Positions 27,667 to 35,019 are shown, counted from the stretch's first letter. The stretch: 64,000 nt of DNA from Eledone cirrhosa (GCA_964016885.1 OZ024759.1:6342433-6406432), one strand, 5' to 3'. Translations and numbers: made by a program. The notes: a model not told the origin generated them from the sequence alone.

Positions 27667-28252
27667 ATGGATGCAGTAAAAACCAGTAAGACCATTACTC
27701 ACCAGAGTACTCGATACTTTGGGGGTAGTAGAGTGGGTAATATGAAGGATTCAGGACCCCGACGGCTGAGCTCATGCAGTCTCAACAGCTAGAGTTCGGA
27801 TCTATCTGTTGAAACGGCAGGAGCTGAGCTGTCGGGGTCCCGAATCCTTCATATATATATATTACAGTCCCCATATATATATAGGGAATGTAACGTCCAG
27901 TTACTGTAAGGTTCACCAGAGTGACCACTCGATGCGTAGACGTAACAAATTGTCCTTTTTATTATTATTAATATACATAAGTGAACGATAAACTGATAAA
28001 ATACACTGCTATAATTAGAGGAGGGTATCTTTTATTTATTAATCAATGAATTAATTAGAATACTTACCTCACTTCGTTTACTCGACTGTCGATCTCTGTA
28101 ACGGCAGGCCTCATTAGATCGACAAGACCACTGGCTATCACTGTCCGAGTGTCCAGTTGGTCGTCCTGTTGTTGGTTGTTCTGCATCATGTCTGGAGGAG
28201 AGGAGTCGAGCAGATTCTTGCTTCCCATTAGAGAATATGAGGCTTCTGCCAT
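4258..28252 (-). CDS. SNAPIN: SNAPIN, four coding exons: 28252-28068, 17734-17688, 16926-16808, 4350-4258
   Basis: Snapin is a small coiled-coil protein that binds SNAP25 and is a subunit of BLOC-1 and BORC, acting in synaptic-vesicle release, lysosome-related organelle biogenesis and lysosome positioning (family knowledge). Here four minus-strand exons encode 147 residues against 136 in human. Visible matches to human snapin as I remember it include [13 protein letters not shown] across exons 1-2, DLEPYVKKL in exon 3 and [20 protein letters not shown] across exons 3-4, ending in SPGKPK. Intron phases are 2, 1 and 0, and each junction has GT and AG. The start at 28252-28250 was chosen because it has A at -3 and G at +4; an upstream in-frame ATG at 28276 has a poor context. 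The N-terminal ~37 residues are Gln/Asp-rich and not conserved. Introns of 10.3, 0.76 and 12.5 kb are full of repeats, with most transposons antisense to the gene. The stop codon overlaps an AATAAA at 4257-4262. UTRs were not resolved. Confidence 0.95.
4440..5010. repeat. CAC/CAT/CAA triplet tract in SNAPIN intron 3
   Basis: Triplet repeats with a higher-order atcaacaacaacatcaacacc unit in the right half. Open frames of Thr/Asn, Pro/Thr or Val/Leu arise from the triplet period and are not genes. The tract lies within 100 bp of the exon 4 acceptor. Confidence 0.95.
5011..5640. other. intronic spacer with short CAC repeats
   Basis: A duplicated (accaccacc)aacagtaatacccccc motif lies at 5117-5190; the rest (5200-5640) shows nothing recognisable. 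Confidence 0.5.
5645..5888 (+). mobile_element. tRNA-derived SINE
   Basis: The head ggaggtgcgtggcctagaag with ttgagtttgattcctgttg (B box) is followed by ttcttgaacaaaacacttca and cctgcgatggactggcgtcc. It ends with gttaggaagggcatccgg, where the RTE fragment begins. Confidence 0.75.
5889..6998 (-). pseudogene. RTE-like LINE fragment, reverse transcriptase plus PHD-like finger
   Basis: Read on the minus strand, this encodes the middle of the same protein as the copy at 39.4-42.6 kb: the segment before the RT, RT motifs [17 protein letters not shown] and [16 protein letters not shown], then in other frames the AFDR-type motif, a YADD region and a Cys-rich finger ([20 protein letters not shown]). 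It is broken by frameshifts near 6480 and 6250. Both ends are truncated at other repeats. It has no host function and lies antisense-to-plus, that is, in the same sense as SNAPIN within intron 3. Confidence 0.88.
7003..7105 (-). mobile_element. tRNA-derived SINE head
   Basis: On the minus strand, ggcatagctgtgtggtaaag (A-box region) and gagtttgattccagtgtggc (B-box region) then ggcaggcaccttggc match the well-known cephalopod SINE starting TGGCTGTGTGGTAAG. It abuts the RTE fragment. Confidence 0.75.
7106..7630. other. AT-rich intronic spacer
   Basis: A-rich and T-rich runs, with no recognised coding sequence. It contains an imperfect duplication of cctgac/ttataatgag(g/a)tac (7386-7452). It ends in the (ATCT)n target tract at 7630-7645. 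Confidence 0.4.
7659..9170 (+). pseudogene. Tx1-like ORF1 (gag-like, CCHC zinc knuckle)
   Basis: I start it at 7659 ([14 protein letters not shown]) because the longer open frame from 7500 runs through the (ATCT)n target tract. Residues ~45-105 are Asn-rich. The middle is a globular part ([20 protein letters not shown]). A zinc knuckle [14 protein letters not shown] lies at 8610-8651 (C-x2-C-x4-H-x4-C), followed by a Thr/Pro-rich and strongly basic tail ([12 protein letters not shown]). ORF1 proteins bind the LINE RNA. A 17-base C run at 8319-8335 sits inside it. The frame stops at 9168-9170, but in frame 1 plausible, non-repetitive protein runs on to 9495, 15 bp before ORF2. The original ORF1 was therefore probably longer and a frameshift lies between about 8910 and 9165. 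Confidence 0.8.
9511..12898 (+). pseudogene. Tx1-like ORF2 (endonuclease, reverse transcriptase, C-terminal finger), broken
   Basis: Starts [15 protein letters not shown], an AP endonuclease N-terminus. Further EN motifs are [21 protein letters not shown] and YSDHKLV (the SDH box, 10159-10179). RT follows: [32 protein letters not shown] and [10 protein letters not shown]. The expected YADD box is at 11544-11555, but the Tyr codon is TAG, so AXDD. A TAA at 11514, a TAA at 11964 and a TGA at 12427 (CGA in copy 2) also interrupt it. Frames change near 9590, 9928, 10725, 12170 and 12700. The C-terminal finger CPRC-x9-H-x4-C is intact here. The end [19 protein letters not shown] is shared with copy 2. 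Confidence 0.85.
13146..13177. repeat. (ATCT)n tract between two Tx1-like copies
   Basis: Reads gtgactatctatctatctat. It is the right border of copy 1 and the left border of copy 2, and resembles gtaactatctatctatctac at 7627-7645. Confidence 0.9.
13178..15270 (+). pseudogene. Tx1-like LINE, copy 2, 5' truncated
   Basis: Begins inside the RT ([18 protein letters not shown]) directly after the (ATCT)n tract. It keeps a proper YADD ([11 protein letters not shown], 13674-13704), with frameshifts near 13400, 13725 and 13930. From 13927 to 14991 a 354-codon frame covers the C-terminal third and ends [13 protein letters not shown]. In the C-terminal finger the last Cys is replaced by Tyr (CPRC...HAIVQYPGV), unlike copy 1. 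The 3' UTR ends with aataaagaaagatatctatc, then more TATC repeats. It is the same family as copy 1, with many differences, so a separate insertion event. Confidence 0.88.
15300..15577 (-). mobile_element. RTE-like LINE 3' ends, two nested (ATC)n tails
   Basis: catcatcatcatacgtccac at 15300 and a second atcatcatcatcgttttatg at 15413 are inverted tails. The shared 3' UTR follows (tttctacagctggaggcccttcctaatgcc). Confidence 0.75.
15578..16195. repeat. 48-bp tandem repeat, ~13 copies, derived from RTE 3' UTR
   Basis: The unit runs acaaccatcttacagtgtgg then gctgggtgctttttgtagtgacacctac. It equals the module seen once or a few times in the RTE 3' UTR (for example 1850-1912 and 22070-22260). Because 48 is 3x16 and no stop occurs, both strands are open ([16 protein letters not shown] per unit on plus). 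I do not call it a gene. Confidence 0.93.
16262..16400 (+). mobile_element. RTE-like LINE 3' UTR fragment
   Basis: cccagcccacactgtaaatg, ttaggaagggcatcatgccg and gtagaaaccaagccaaaatc match the RTE 3' UTR in plus orientation, opposite to 15300-15577. Confidence 0.7.
16533..16733. mobile_element. piggyBac-like MITE with TTAA flanks
   Basis: The left end CCCTTTACATTACTC and the inverted right end CCCTTTAGCATTTTAACC form short terminal repeats. The element is flanked by TTAA at 16529-16532 and 16734-16737, the piggyBac target duplication. There is no coding capacity. It lies about 75 bp from SNAPIN exon 3. Confidence 0.8.
16808..16926 (-). CDS. SNAPIN: SNAPIN coding exon 3
   Basis: This 119-bp exon has acceptor attgtatttcag and donor gtaaaaa (16807-16801). 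It completes the Asp codon and encodes 39 residues containing DLEPYVKKL and [17 protein letters not shown], the most conserved stretch of the family and part of its C-terminal coiled coil. It ends on a codon boundary (phase 0). Confidence 0.96.
17128..17285. mobile_element. truncated copy of the piggyBac-like MITE
   Basis: TTAA at 17124-17127 followed by CCCTTTACATTACACTATAT and ggtaaaggctttatctcaca, as in 16533-16733. The right terminal repeat is lost after gctggtttaac. It lies in SNAPIN intron 2. Confidence 0.75.
17312..17481. repeat. 170-bp palindrome without spacer in SNAPIN intron 2
   Basis: The arms 17312-17396 and 17397-17481 are reverse complements over 85 bp with 4 mismatches by my count. 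The centre is caactgtag|ctacagttg. In the SNAPIN pre-mRNA it would fold into a long hairpin 207 nt after the exon 2 donor and about 385 nt before exon 3. The origin is unknown; it could be a foldback MITE. Confidence 0.95.
17484..17630. repeat. 36-bp tandem repeat, 4 copies
   Basis: Unit aactttgaagatatgaactg then ctggaaaggagtttat, four times, between the palindrome and SNAPIN exon 2. The plus-strand open frame across it is incidental. Confidence 0.9.
17688..17734 (-). CDS. SNAPIN: SNAPIN coding exon 2 (47 bp)
   Basis: This micro-exon is preceded by the acceptor tttctaatag (AG at 17736-17735) and followed by the donor gtaagtt (17687-17681). It supplies one base finishing Arg, then [15 protein letters not shown], then the G of an Asp codon. 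ESQVELR is identical to human snapin. Its length of 3n+2 matches the phases of both neighbours. Confidence 0.95.
17770..18367 (+). pseudogene. RTE-like LINE C-terminus and 3' end
   Basis: Encodes, in broken frames, [17 protein letters not shown] and [14 protein letters not shown], then the 3' UTR with ctcctaatacc-type modules, ttaggaagggcatccagctg and ctaacccatgctagcgtgga, and ends in (GATGAT)n at 18347-18367. It is internally deleted around 17940. It lies in intron 1, antisense to SNAPIN. Confidence 0.88.
18370..18512 (-). mobile_element. octopus tRNA-derived SINE (3' part shortened)
   Basis: The minus-strand head is ggcggtggattggcagtatc (A-box region). The B-box region is gtttaaatcccgccgag, and the body ends at the motif taaaataaagtaccagt. 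It is the same family as 46147-46330. I recall octopus SINEs named OR1, OR2 and OK, but cannot assign which one. Confidence 0.85.
18541..21117. repeat. composite dispersed-repeat block with inverted parts
   Basis: 18541-18610 (aatattattcaaaatattaa...) is the inverse of 21047-21117, which looks like the 3' end of a Penelope-like element. Inside lie three plus-oriented copies of a repeat with tacatgtgtaaagtttgaaa and ctcgagttttagggattcaa (18940-19040, 19119-19385, 20850-20990). One inverted copy lies at 19565-19836. Two start points resemble cccggcgttgcacgggataa (18660, 19398). The class of this repeat is unknown. Embedded are (CA)n/(CG)n tracts at 19030-19105 and 20455-20545. Confidence 0.7.
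20014..20425 (-). mobile_element. piggyBac-like MITE with an internal 72-bp tandem array
   Basis: This is the same family as 16533-16733, inverted: ctaaagggttaa at the right end and gttctcaaaataaataata and gtaaagcctttaccatg-like motifs inside. The segment atattatgtgagataaagcc begins at 20062, 20134, 20206, 20278 and 20350, so a 72-bp part of the MITE is repeated five times. TTAA lies at both ends (20014-20017, 20422-20425), though the left terminal repeat is deleted. Confidence 0.8.
21222..21552 (-). pseudogene. RTE-like LINE 3' end
   Basis: Starts with (ATC)n gtttaacgtcc; contains cctactgactgtaggttaac and ggtgggtcttctgtattac. At 21470-21552 it encodes on the minus strand NTWDKVI-like and LHLSK-like C-terminal sequence. 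Its stretch at 21498-21550 is the paralogous empty site for the hAT element at 44297-45216. Confidence 0.82.
21553..21662 (+). mobile_element. RTE-like tail fragment
   Basis: cctatgctagtgtggaagat then ggatgttaaacaatgatgatg is the terminal tail in plus orientation, joined to the minus-oriented piece before it. Confidence 0.65.
21663..22044. other. intronic spacer
   Basis: Unrecognised sequence, including tacagtagaacctcacagtt and gctcatacaaatgtttgtctt. The parts around 21672 and 22010 (aatttcaatggagaaa, caaggtatcactgtat) suggest an old transposon (Tigger/mariner-like ends, unproven). Confidence 0.3.
22045..22345 (+). mobile_element. RTE-like 3' UTR with diverged 48-bp modules
   Basis: Five diverged modules of the type cacccaacccacactgtaaagtggttgtgt precede ccttaagaagggcatccacc. 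This is the less expanded state of the array at 15578-16195. Confidence 0.75.
22346..22529. other. unassigned intronic sequence
   Basis: Contains aggatttcgacccatcaaca and cgcttcctcgctcggtatag; not recognised. Confidence 0.3.
22530..22710 (-). mobile_element. octopus tRNA-derived SINE
   Basis: Minus-strand copy of the ggcggtggattggcag... family, ending in gtagaaataatt. It is rather diverged, with a gap in the head. Confidence 0.85.
22789..23075 (+). repeat. 5' LTR (287 bp)
   Basis: It contains five copies of a ~17-bp internal repeat of the type gtgcttgaccggaaggg, against three in the 3' LTR. The remaining sequence is over 90% alike by eye, for example ggccagcaggcctgcctctc. Confidence 0.92.
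23206..23710 (+). pseudogene. LTR element gag remnant
   Basis: Starts [20 protein letters not shown] and [17 protein letters not shown] in frame 1, then shifts near 23335 to frame 2, where [16 protein letters not shown] sequence runs to 23710 ([20 protein letters not shown]). This pattern, with a capsid-like helical protein before a CCHC relic, fits a gypsy-type gag. No knuckle remains intact. Confidence 0.75.
24375..25043 (+). pseudogene. LTR element reverse transcriptase remnant
   Basis: RT motifs visible: [34 protein letters not shown] and [10 protein letters not shown], with the catalytic DD intact. It ends [20 protein letters not shown] and [14 protein letters not shown], the connection to RNase H. 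The preceding PR/RT boundary (23900-24370) is in broken frames. Confidence 0.85.
25044..25640 (+). pseudogene. LTR element RNase H and integrase start remnant
   Basis: After a stop at 25041, the frame continues [18 protein letters not shown] (RNase H first Asp), [19 protein letters not shown] (Glu), a stop at 25232, [14 protein letters not shown] (Asp), then [16 protein letters not shown]. Next comes the integrase zinc-binding beginning, cut after HHMGV. Confidence 0.82.
25906..26160 (+). repeat. 3' LTR (255 bp)
   Basis: Starts TGTGGGTATGGTG and ends TAACCACA, followed by the CATAA duplication. The length difference from the 5' LTR comes from the internal ~17-bp repeats. Confidence 0.92.
26206..26365 (-). 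mobile_element. octopus tRNA-derived SINE, 5' truncated
   Basis: Minus-strand copy whose 3' tail gtagaaacaatta starts 41 bp after the LTR element's target duplication. The head (ggcggtgg...) is missing. Confidence 0.85.
26480..26652. repeat. (TA)n with AATA interruptions
   Basis: Simple sequence; Ile-Tyr frames are artefacts. Confidence 0.95.
26780..26848. repeat. (TA)n microsatellite
   Basis: About 34 TA units directly before a LINE C-terminus. Confidence 0.95.
26849..27185 (+). pseudogene. LINE C-terminus of a second RTE-type family
   Basis: An open stretch encodes [20 protein letters not shown], then [20 protein letters not shown] and a [19 protein letters not shown] end. This RWAGHVAR...RPxGRPP...W pattern is the C-terminal tail of RTE/Jockey-type LINE ORFs. 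It differs from the [10 protein letters not shown] family elsewhere in the window. It is 5' truncated at the (TA)n tract and ends at another (TA)n. Confidence 0.75.
27186..27490. other. AT-rich intronic spacer
   Basis: No feature recognised apart from short TA tracts at 27186-27225. Confidence 0.4.
27561..27852. repeat. cluster of two inverted repeats (foldback)
   Basis: 27561-27592 pairs with 27700-27733 (ctctactaccctaagtattg / inverted ctctactacccccaaagtat). 27741-27773 pairs with 27821-27852 (atgaaggattcaggaccccg / inverted atgaaggattcgggaccccg). A (TA)n tract lies in the first loop. There is no coding capacity; it is possibly a foldback transposon remnant. Confidence 0.85.
28068..28252 (-). 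CDS. SNAPIN: SNAPIN coding exon 1
   Basis: This exon holds 61 codons plus two bases (185 bp). It ends AAC GAA GTG AG followed by the donor gtaagta (28067-28061). The split AG|A arginine codon is completed by the first base of exon 2. The first ~37 residues are polar and low in complexity. The last part, with [18 protein letters not shown], corresponds to the start of the conserved snapin region (human ...LLEFLRPAVQQLD). Confidence 0.95.
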
Positions 28253-28903
28253 TTTGTTTCGTATTGATAGAGTCATATGAGAGCGGGGGAGGCAAAGAGA
28301 TATATAAGAGAGGGGGAAAGAGAAAGAGTTGTGTATGAGAGGAGAAGGTAGAGAATGAGATAAAGAGATATATGAGAAAGGAAGGGGTAAGTTAGAGACA
28401 GGTAGTGTTGTATAAGAGAAGGGGAGAAAGAGATAGAGTTATGTGTATGAGGAAAAGGTAGAGAAATAGATAGTGTTGTACGAAAGAGGGAAAGGAAGAG
28501 AAAGACAGATTCAAATGAGAGGGAGAGCAAGGAAAAGAGAAACAAAAAAAGCGAGAGAGGGAGGGAGATAGAGACGAAAAGAGTAAGAGACACAATAGAA
28601 GAGAGCAAGAATGAGGGAGAGAAAGATAGAATAAAAGATCAAATGAGACGAAGTTGGGGAGGGAGGGGAAATGTCATAAGATTCTGTTTGAATGACGTTG
28701 TTATCATTTGTTTGGCTCCTGAGACCGGTGTTATGACGAAGTTCCTCCTTCAGTTCATCCTGCCTAGCATTCCCGCCTGAGGTTCCCCTGCCTCAAATCA
28801 GATGTTATCGTCAACAACATTCTTCAGCGTGGTGGTAAATAAATCGAGGAATGGAGGATCTCTTTCTTCGTACGATTATATTTCCACAAATAGCATACAC
28901 ACA
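28253..28903 (-). promoter_or_regulatory. SNAPIN 5' flank with a purine-rich tract
   Basis: This is the region just upstream of the SNAPIN start codon. From about 28270 to 28680 the plus strand is almost pure GA-rich sequence, so the SNAPIN-sense strand is CT-rich. I see no clear TATA box. The transcription start must lie here or in an unseen 5' exon. The promoter assignment is inference from position only. Confidence 0.4.
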
Positions 28904-31900
28904 CATGTACACCAGGCCCGAACACAGAGGAACCAAACACCCACTGTCATCGCCTCCATCTCTCCCGCCCTCCACATCTCTCTTGTACACCAGGTCTGAA
29001 CACAGAGGAACCAAACTCCCACTGTCATCACCTCCATCTCTCCTGCCCTCCCCATCTCTCATGTTCACCAGGCCCGAACACAGAGGAACCAAACTCCCAC
29101 TGTCATCGCTTCCATCTCTCCCGCCCTCCACATCTCTCATGTACACCAGGTCCGAACACAGAGGAACCAAACTCCCACTGTCATCACCTCCATCTCTCCT
29201 GCCCTCCCCATCTCTCATGTACACCAGGTCTGAACACAGAGGAACCAAACTCCCACTGTCATCAACTCCATCTCTCCTGCCCTCCCCATCTCTCATGTAC
29301 ACCAGGTCTGAACACAGAGGAACCAAACTCCCACTGTCATCGCTTCCATCTCTCCTGCCCTTCCCATCTCTCATGTACACCAGGCCCGAACACAGAGGAA
29401 CCAAACTCCCACTGTCATCGCTTCCATCTCTCCTGCCCTTCCCATCTCTCATGTACACCAGGTCTGAACACAGAGGAACCAAACTCCCACTGTCATCACC
29501 TCCATCTCTCCCGCCCTCCACATCTCTCATGTACACCAGGCCTGAACACAGAGGAACCAAACTCCCACTGTCATCACCTCCATCTCTCCTGCCCTCCCCA
29601 TCTCTCATGTACACCAGGTCCGAACACAGAGGAATCAAACTCCCACTGTCATCGCTTCCATCTCTCCTGCCCTCCCCATCTCTCATGTACACCAGGCCCG
29701 AACACAGAGGAACCAAACTCCCACTGTCATCGCTTCCATCTCTCCTGCCCTCCCCATCTCTCATGTACACCAGGCCCGAACACAGAGGAATCAAACTCCC
29801 ACTGTCATCACCTCCATCTCTCCCGCCCTCCACATCTCTCATGTACACCAGGTCTGAACACAGAGGAACCAAACTCCCACTGTCATCACCTCCATCTCTC
29901 CTGCCCTCCCCATCTCTCATGTACACCAGGTCTGAACACAGAGGAACCAAACTCCCACTGTCATCACCTCCATCTCTCCTGCCCTCCCCATCTCTCATGT
30001 ACACCAGGTCTGAACACAGAGGAACCAAACTCCCACTGTCATCGCTTCCATCTCTCCTGCCCTCCCCATCTCTCATGTACACCAGGCCCGAACACAGAGG
30101 AATCAAACTCCCACTGTCATCACCTCCATCTCTCCCGCCCTCCACATCTCTCATGTACACCAGGTCTGAACACAGAGGAACCAAACTCCCACTGTCATCA
30201 CCTCCATCTCTCCTGCCCTCCCCATCTCTCATGTACACCAGGTCTGAACACAGAGGAACCAAACTCCCACTGTCATCAACTCCATCTCTCCTGCCCTCCC
30301 CATCTCTCATGTACACCAGGTCTGAACACAGAGGAACCAAACTCCCACTGTCATCACCTCCATCTCTCCTGCCCTCCCCATCTCTCATGTACACCAGGTC
30401 TGAACACAGAGGAACCAAACTCCCACTGTCATCACCTCCATCTCTCCTGCCCTCCCCATCTCTCATGTACACCAGGTCTGAACACAGAGGAACCAAACTC
30501 CCACTGTCATCACCTCCATCTCTCCTGCCCTCCCCATCTCTCATGTACACCAGGTCTGAACACAGAGGAACCAAACTCCCACTGTCATCACCTCCATCTC
30601 TCCTGCCCTCCCCATCTCTCATGTACACCAGGTCTGAACACAGAGGAACCAAACTCCCACTGTCATCAACTCCATCTCTCCTGCCCTCCCCATCTCTCAT
30701 GTACACCAGGCCCGAACACAGAGGAATCAAACTCCCACTGTCATCACCTCCATCTCTCCCGCCCTCCACATCTCTCATGTACACCAGGTCCGAACACAGA
30801 GGAACCAAACTCCCACTGTCATCACCTCCATCTCTCCTGCCCTCCCCATCTCTCATGTACACCAGGTCTGAACACAGAGGAACCAAACTCCCACTGTCAT
30901 CAACTCCATCTCTCCTGCCCTCCCCATCTCTCATGTACACCAGGTCTGAACACAGAGGAACCAAACTCCCACTGTCATCGCTTCCATCTCTCCTGCCCTC
31001 CCCATCTCTCATGTACACCAGGCCCGAACACAGAGGAACCAAACTCCCACTGTCATCGCTTCCATCTCTCCTGCCCTCCCCATCTCTCATGTACACCAGG
31101 CCCGAACACAGAGGAACCAAACTCCCACTATCATCGCTTCCATCTCTCCTGCCCTTCCCATCTCTCATGTACACCAGGCCTGAACACAGAGGAACCAAAC
31201 TCCCACTGTCATCACCTCCATCTCTCCCGCCCTCCACATCTCTCATGTACACCAGGTCTGAACACAGAGGAACCAAACTCCCACTGTCATCACCTCCATC
31301 TCTCCCGCCCTCCCCATCTCTCATGTACACCAGGCCCGAACACAGAGGAACCAAACTCCCACTGTCATCACCTCCATCTCTCCTGCCCTCCCCATCTCTC
31401 ATGTACACCAGGTCTGAACACAGAGGAACCAAACTCCCACTGTCATCGCTTCCATCTCTCCTGCTCTCCCCATCTCTCATGTACACCAGGTCCGAACACA
31501 GAGGAACCAAACTCCCACTGTCATCACCTCCATCTCTCCCGCCCTCCACATCTCTCATGTACACCAGGTCCGAACACAGAGGAACCAAACTCCCACTGTC
31601 ATCGCCTCCATCTCTCCCGCCCTCCACATCTCTCATGTACACTAGGCCCGAACACAGAGGAACCAAACTCCCACTGTCATCGCCTCCATCTCTCCCGCCC
31701 TCCACATCTCTCATGTACACCAGGTCTGAACACAGAGGAACCAAACTCCCACTGTCATCACCTCCATCTCTCCCCCTCTCCCAATCTCTCATGTACACCA
31801 GGCCCGAACACAGAGGAACCAAACTCCCACTGTCATCACCTCCATCTCTCCCGCCCTCCACATCTCTCATGTACACCAGGTCTGAACACAGAGGAACCAA

Positions 31901-34677
31901 ACTCCCACTGTCATCACCTCCATCTCTCCCCCTCTCCCAATCTCTCATGTACACTAGGCCCGAACACAGAGGAACCAAACTCCCACTGTCATCGCCTCCA
32001 TCTCTCCCGCCCTCCACATCTCTCATGTACACCAGGCCCGAACACAGAGGAACCAAACTCCCACTGCCATCACCTCCATCTCTCCCGCCCTCCACATCTC
32101 TCATGTACACCAGGTCTGAACACAGAGGAACCAAACTCCCACTGTCATCACCTCCATCTCTCCCCCTCTCCCAATCTCTCATGTACACTAGGCCCGAACA
32201 CAGAGGAACCAAACTCCCACTGTCATCGCCTCCATCTCTCCTGCCCTCCCCATCTCTCATGTACACCAGGCCCGAACACAGAGGAACCAAACTCCCACTG
32301 TCATCGCTTCCATCTCTCCTGCTCTCCCCATCTCTCATGTACACCAGGTCCGAACACAGAGGAACCAAACTCCCACTGTCATCGCTTCCATCTCTCCCGC
32401 CCTCCCCATCTCTCATGTACACCAGGCCCGAACACAGAGGAATCAAACTCCCACTGTCATCACCTCCATCTCTCCTGCCCTTCCCATCTCTCATGTACAC
32501 CAGGTCTGAACACAGAGGAACCAAACTCCCACTGTCATCACCTCCATCTCTCCTGCCCTTCCCATCTCTCATGTACACCAGGTCTGAACACAGAGGAACC
32601 AAACTCCCACTGTCATCACCTCCATCTCTCCCGCCCTCCACATCTCTCATGTACACCAGGTCCGAACACAGAGGAACCAAACTCCCACTGTCATCGCCTC
32701 CATCTCTCCCGCCCTCCACATCTCTCATGTACACTAGGCCCGAACACAGAGGAACCAAACTCCCACTGTCATCGCCTCCATCTCTCCCGCCCTCCACATC
32801 TCTCATGTACACCAGGTCTGAACACAGAGGAACCAAACTCCCACTGTCATCACCTCCATCTCTCCCCCTCTCCCAATCTCTCATGTACACCAGGCCCGAA
32901 CACAGAGGAACCAAACTCCCACTGTCATCACCTCCATCTCTCCCGCCCTCCACATCTCTCATGTACACCAGGTCTGAACACAGAGGAACCAAACTCCCAC
33001 TGTCATCACCTCCATCTCTCCCCCTCTCCCAATCTCTCATGTACACTAGGCCCGAACACAGAGGAACCAAACTCCCACTGTCATCACCTCCATCTCTCCT
33101 GCCCTCCCCATCTCTCATGTACACCAGGCCCGAACACAGAGGAACCAAACTCCCACTGTCATCACCTCCATCTCTCCTGCCCTCCCCATCTCTCATGTAC
33201 ACCAGGCCCGAACACAGAGGAACCAAACTCTCACTGTCATCGCTTCCATCTCTCCCGCCCTCCCCATCTCTCATGTACACCAGGCCCGAACACAGAGGAA
33301 CCAAACTCCCACTGTCATCGCTTCCATCTCTCCCGCCCTCCACATCTCTCATGTACACCAGGCCTGAACACAGAGGAACCAAACTCCCACTGTCATCGCT
33401 TCCATCTCTCCCGCCCTCCACATCTCTCATGTACACCAGGCCCGAACACAGAGGAACCAAACTCCCACTGTCATCGCTTCCATCTCTCCCGCCCTCCACA
33501 TCTCTCATGTACACCAGGCCTGAACACAGAGGAACCAAACTCCCACTGTCATCGCCTCCATCTCTCCCCCTCTCCCCATCTCTCATGTACACCAGGTCCG
33601 AACACAGAGGAACCAAACTCCCACTGTCATCACCTCCATCTCTCCTGCCCTCCACATCTCTCATGTACACCAGGTCCGAACACAGAGGAACCAAACTCCC
33701 ACTGTCATCGCCTCCATCTCTCCCGCCCTCCACATCTCTCATGTACACTAGGCCCGAACACAGAGGAACCAAACTCCCACTGTCATCGCCTCCATCTCTC
33801 CCGCCCTCCACATCTCTCATGTACACCAGGCCCGAACACAGAGGAACCAAACTCCCACTGTCATCACCTCCATCTCTCCCGCCCTCCACATCTCTCATGT
33901 ACACCAGGTCTGAACACAGAGGAACCAAACTCCCACTGTCATCACCTCCATCTCTCCCCCTCTCCCAATCTCTCATGTACACTAGGCCCGAACACAGAGG
34001 AACCAAACTCCCACTGTCATCGCCTCCATCTCTCCTGCCCTCCCCATCTCTCATGTACACCAGGCCCGAACACAGAGGAACCAAACTCCCACTGTCATCA
34101 CCTCCATCTCTCCCGCCCTCCACATCTCTCATATACACCAGGTCTGAACACAGAGGAACCAAACTCCCACTGTCATCGCTTCCATCTCTCCCGCCCTCCA
34201 CATCTCTCATGTACACCAGGCCCGAACACAGAGGAACCAAACTCTCACTGTCATCGCTTCCATCTCTCCCGCCCTCCACATCTCTCATGTACACCAGGTC
34301 TGAACACAGAGGAACCAAACTCCCACTGTCATCGCCTCCATCTCTCCCCCTCTCCCCATCTTTCATGTACACCAGGCCTGAACACAGAGGAACCAAACTC
34401 CCACTGTCATCACCTCCATCTCTCCCGCCCTCCCCATCTCTCATGTACACCATGGCCGAACACAGAGGAACCAAACTCCCACTGTCATCGCTTCCATCTC
34501 TCCCGCCCTCCACATCTCTCATGTACACCAGGCCTGAACACAGAGGAACCAAACTCCCACTGTCATCGCTTCCATCTCTCCCGCCCTCCACATCTCTCAT
34601 GTACACCAGGCCTGAACACAGAGGAACCAAACTCCCACTGTCATCGCTTCCATCTCTCCCGCCCTCCACATCTCTCA
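28904..34677. repeat. 78-bp minisatellite, 74 copies
   Basis: The unit begins atgtacaccaggyccgaaca and continues with cagaggaaccaaactcccac and tgtcatcrcctccatctctc. Because 78 is 3x26 and the unit lacks stops, both strands stay open for about 5.9 kb (MYTRxEHRGTKLPLSS... on plus, RDVEGGRDGxDDSGSLVPLC... on minus). Variants differ at a few fixed positions (gcctgaac/gtctgaac, gcttcc/acctcc, ccctcc/ccttcc). It starts 652 bp upstream of the SNAPIN start codon. I judge it non-coding satellite DNA. Confidence 0.95.
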
Positions 34678-35019
34678 CTATTATGAGCAAATGGGATCCC
34701 ATGCGCTGGCCGCTCCACAGCCCCGGTTGACAGAATAGAGCAGGTGTTTTCCCGGAAGATGGTGAGGGAGATGTGCTGGAAGAATGGTGGTTTGTCTCCC
34801 AACTCGTCTGCACGCATCAGATTTCCAGAAAAGATTTCTGCCAGCCGAGTTCATTGTGACGTTTTTCACATATCTGGCTAATGCGAGCCTCCTACACATT
34901 ATGTCACAGGATACCACAACTACCATGGATGATTTGCATAACATTGAGTACTTTAATTAATTTGTTACATCATCATATACCAACCTGACCCACCAGTTCT
35001 ACCCATTGGTAAACAGCCT
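34678..35019. other. unassigned sequence
   Basis: Non-repetitive; no convincing protein match on either strand. Confidence 0.35.

Noticed and set aside
28811..34813. 2000-codon frame on minus and 1959-codon frame on plus
   Set aside because: Both are the 78-bp minisatellite (3x26 bases without stops). Two overlapping giant frames on opposite strands are expected from the period and show no domain.
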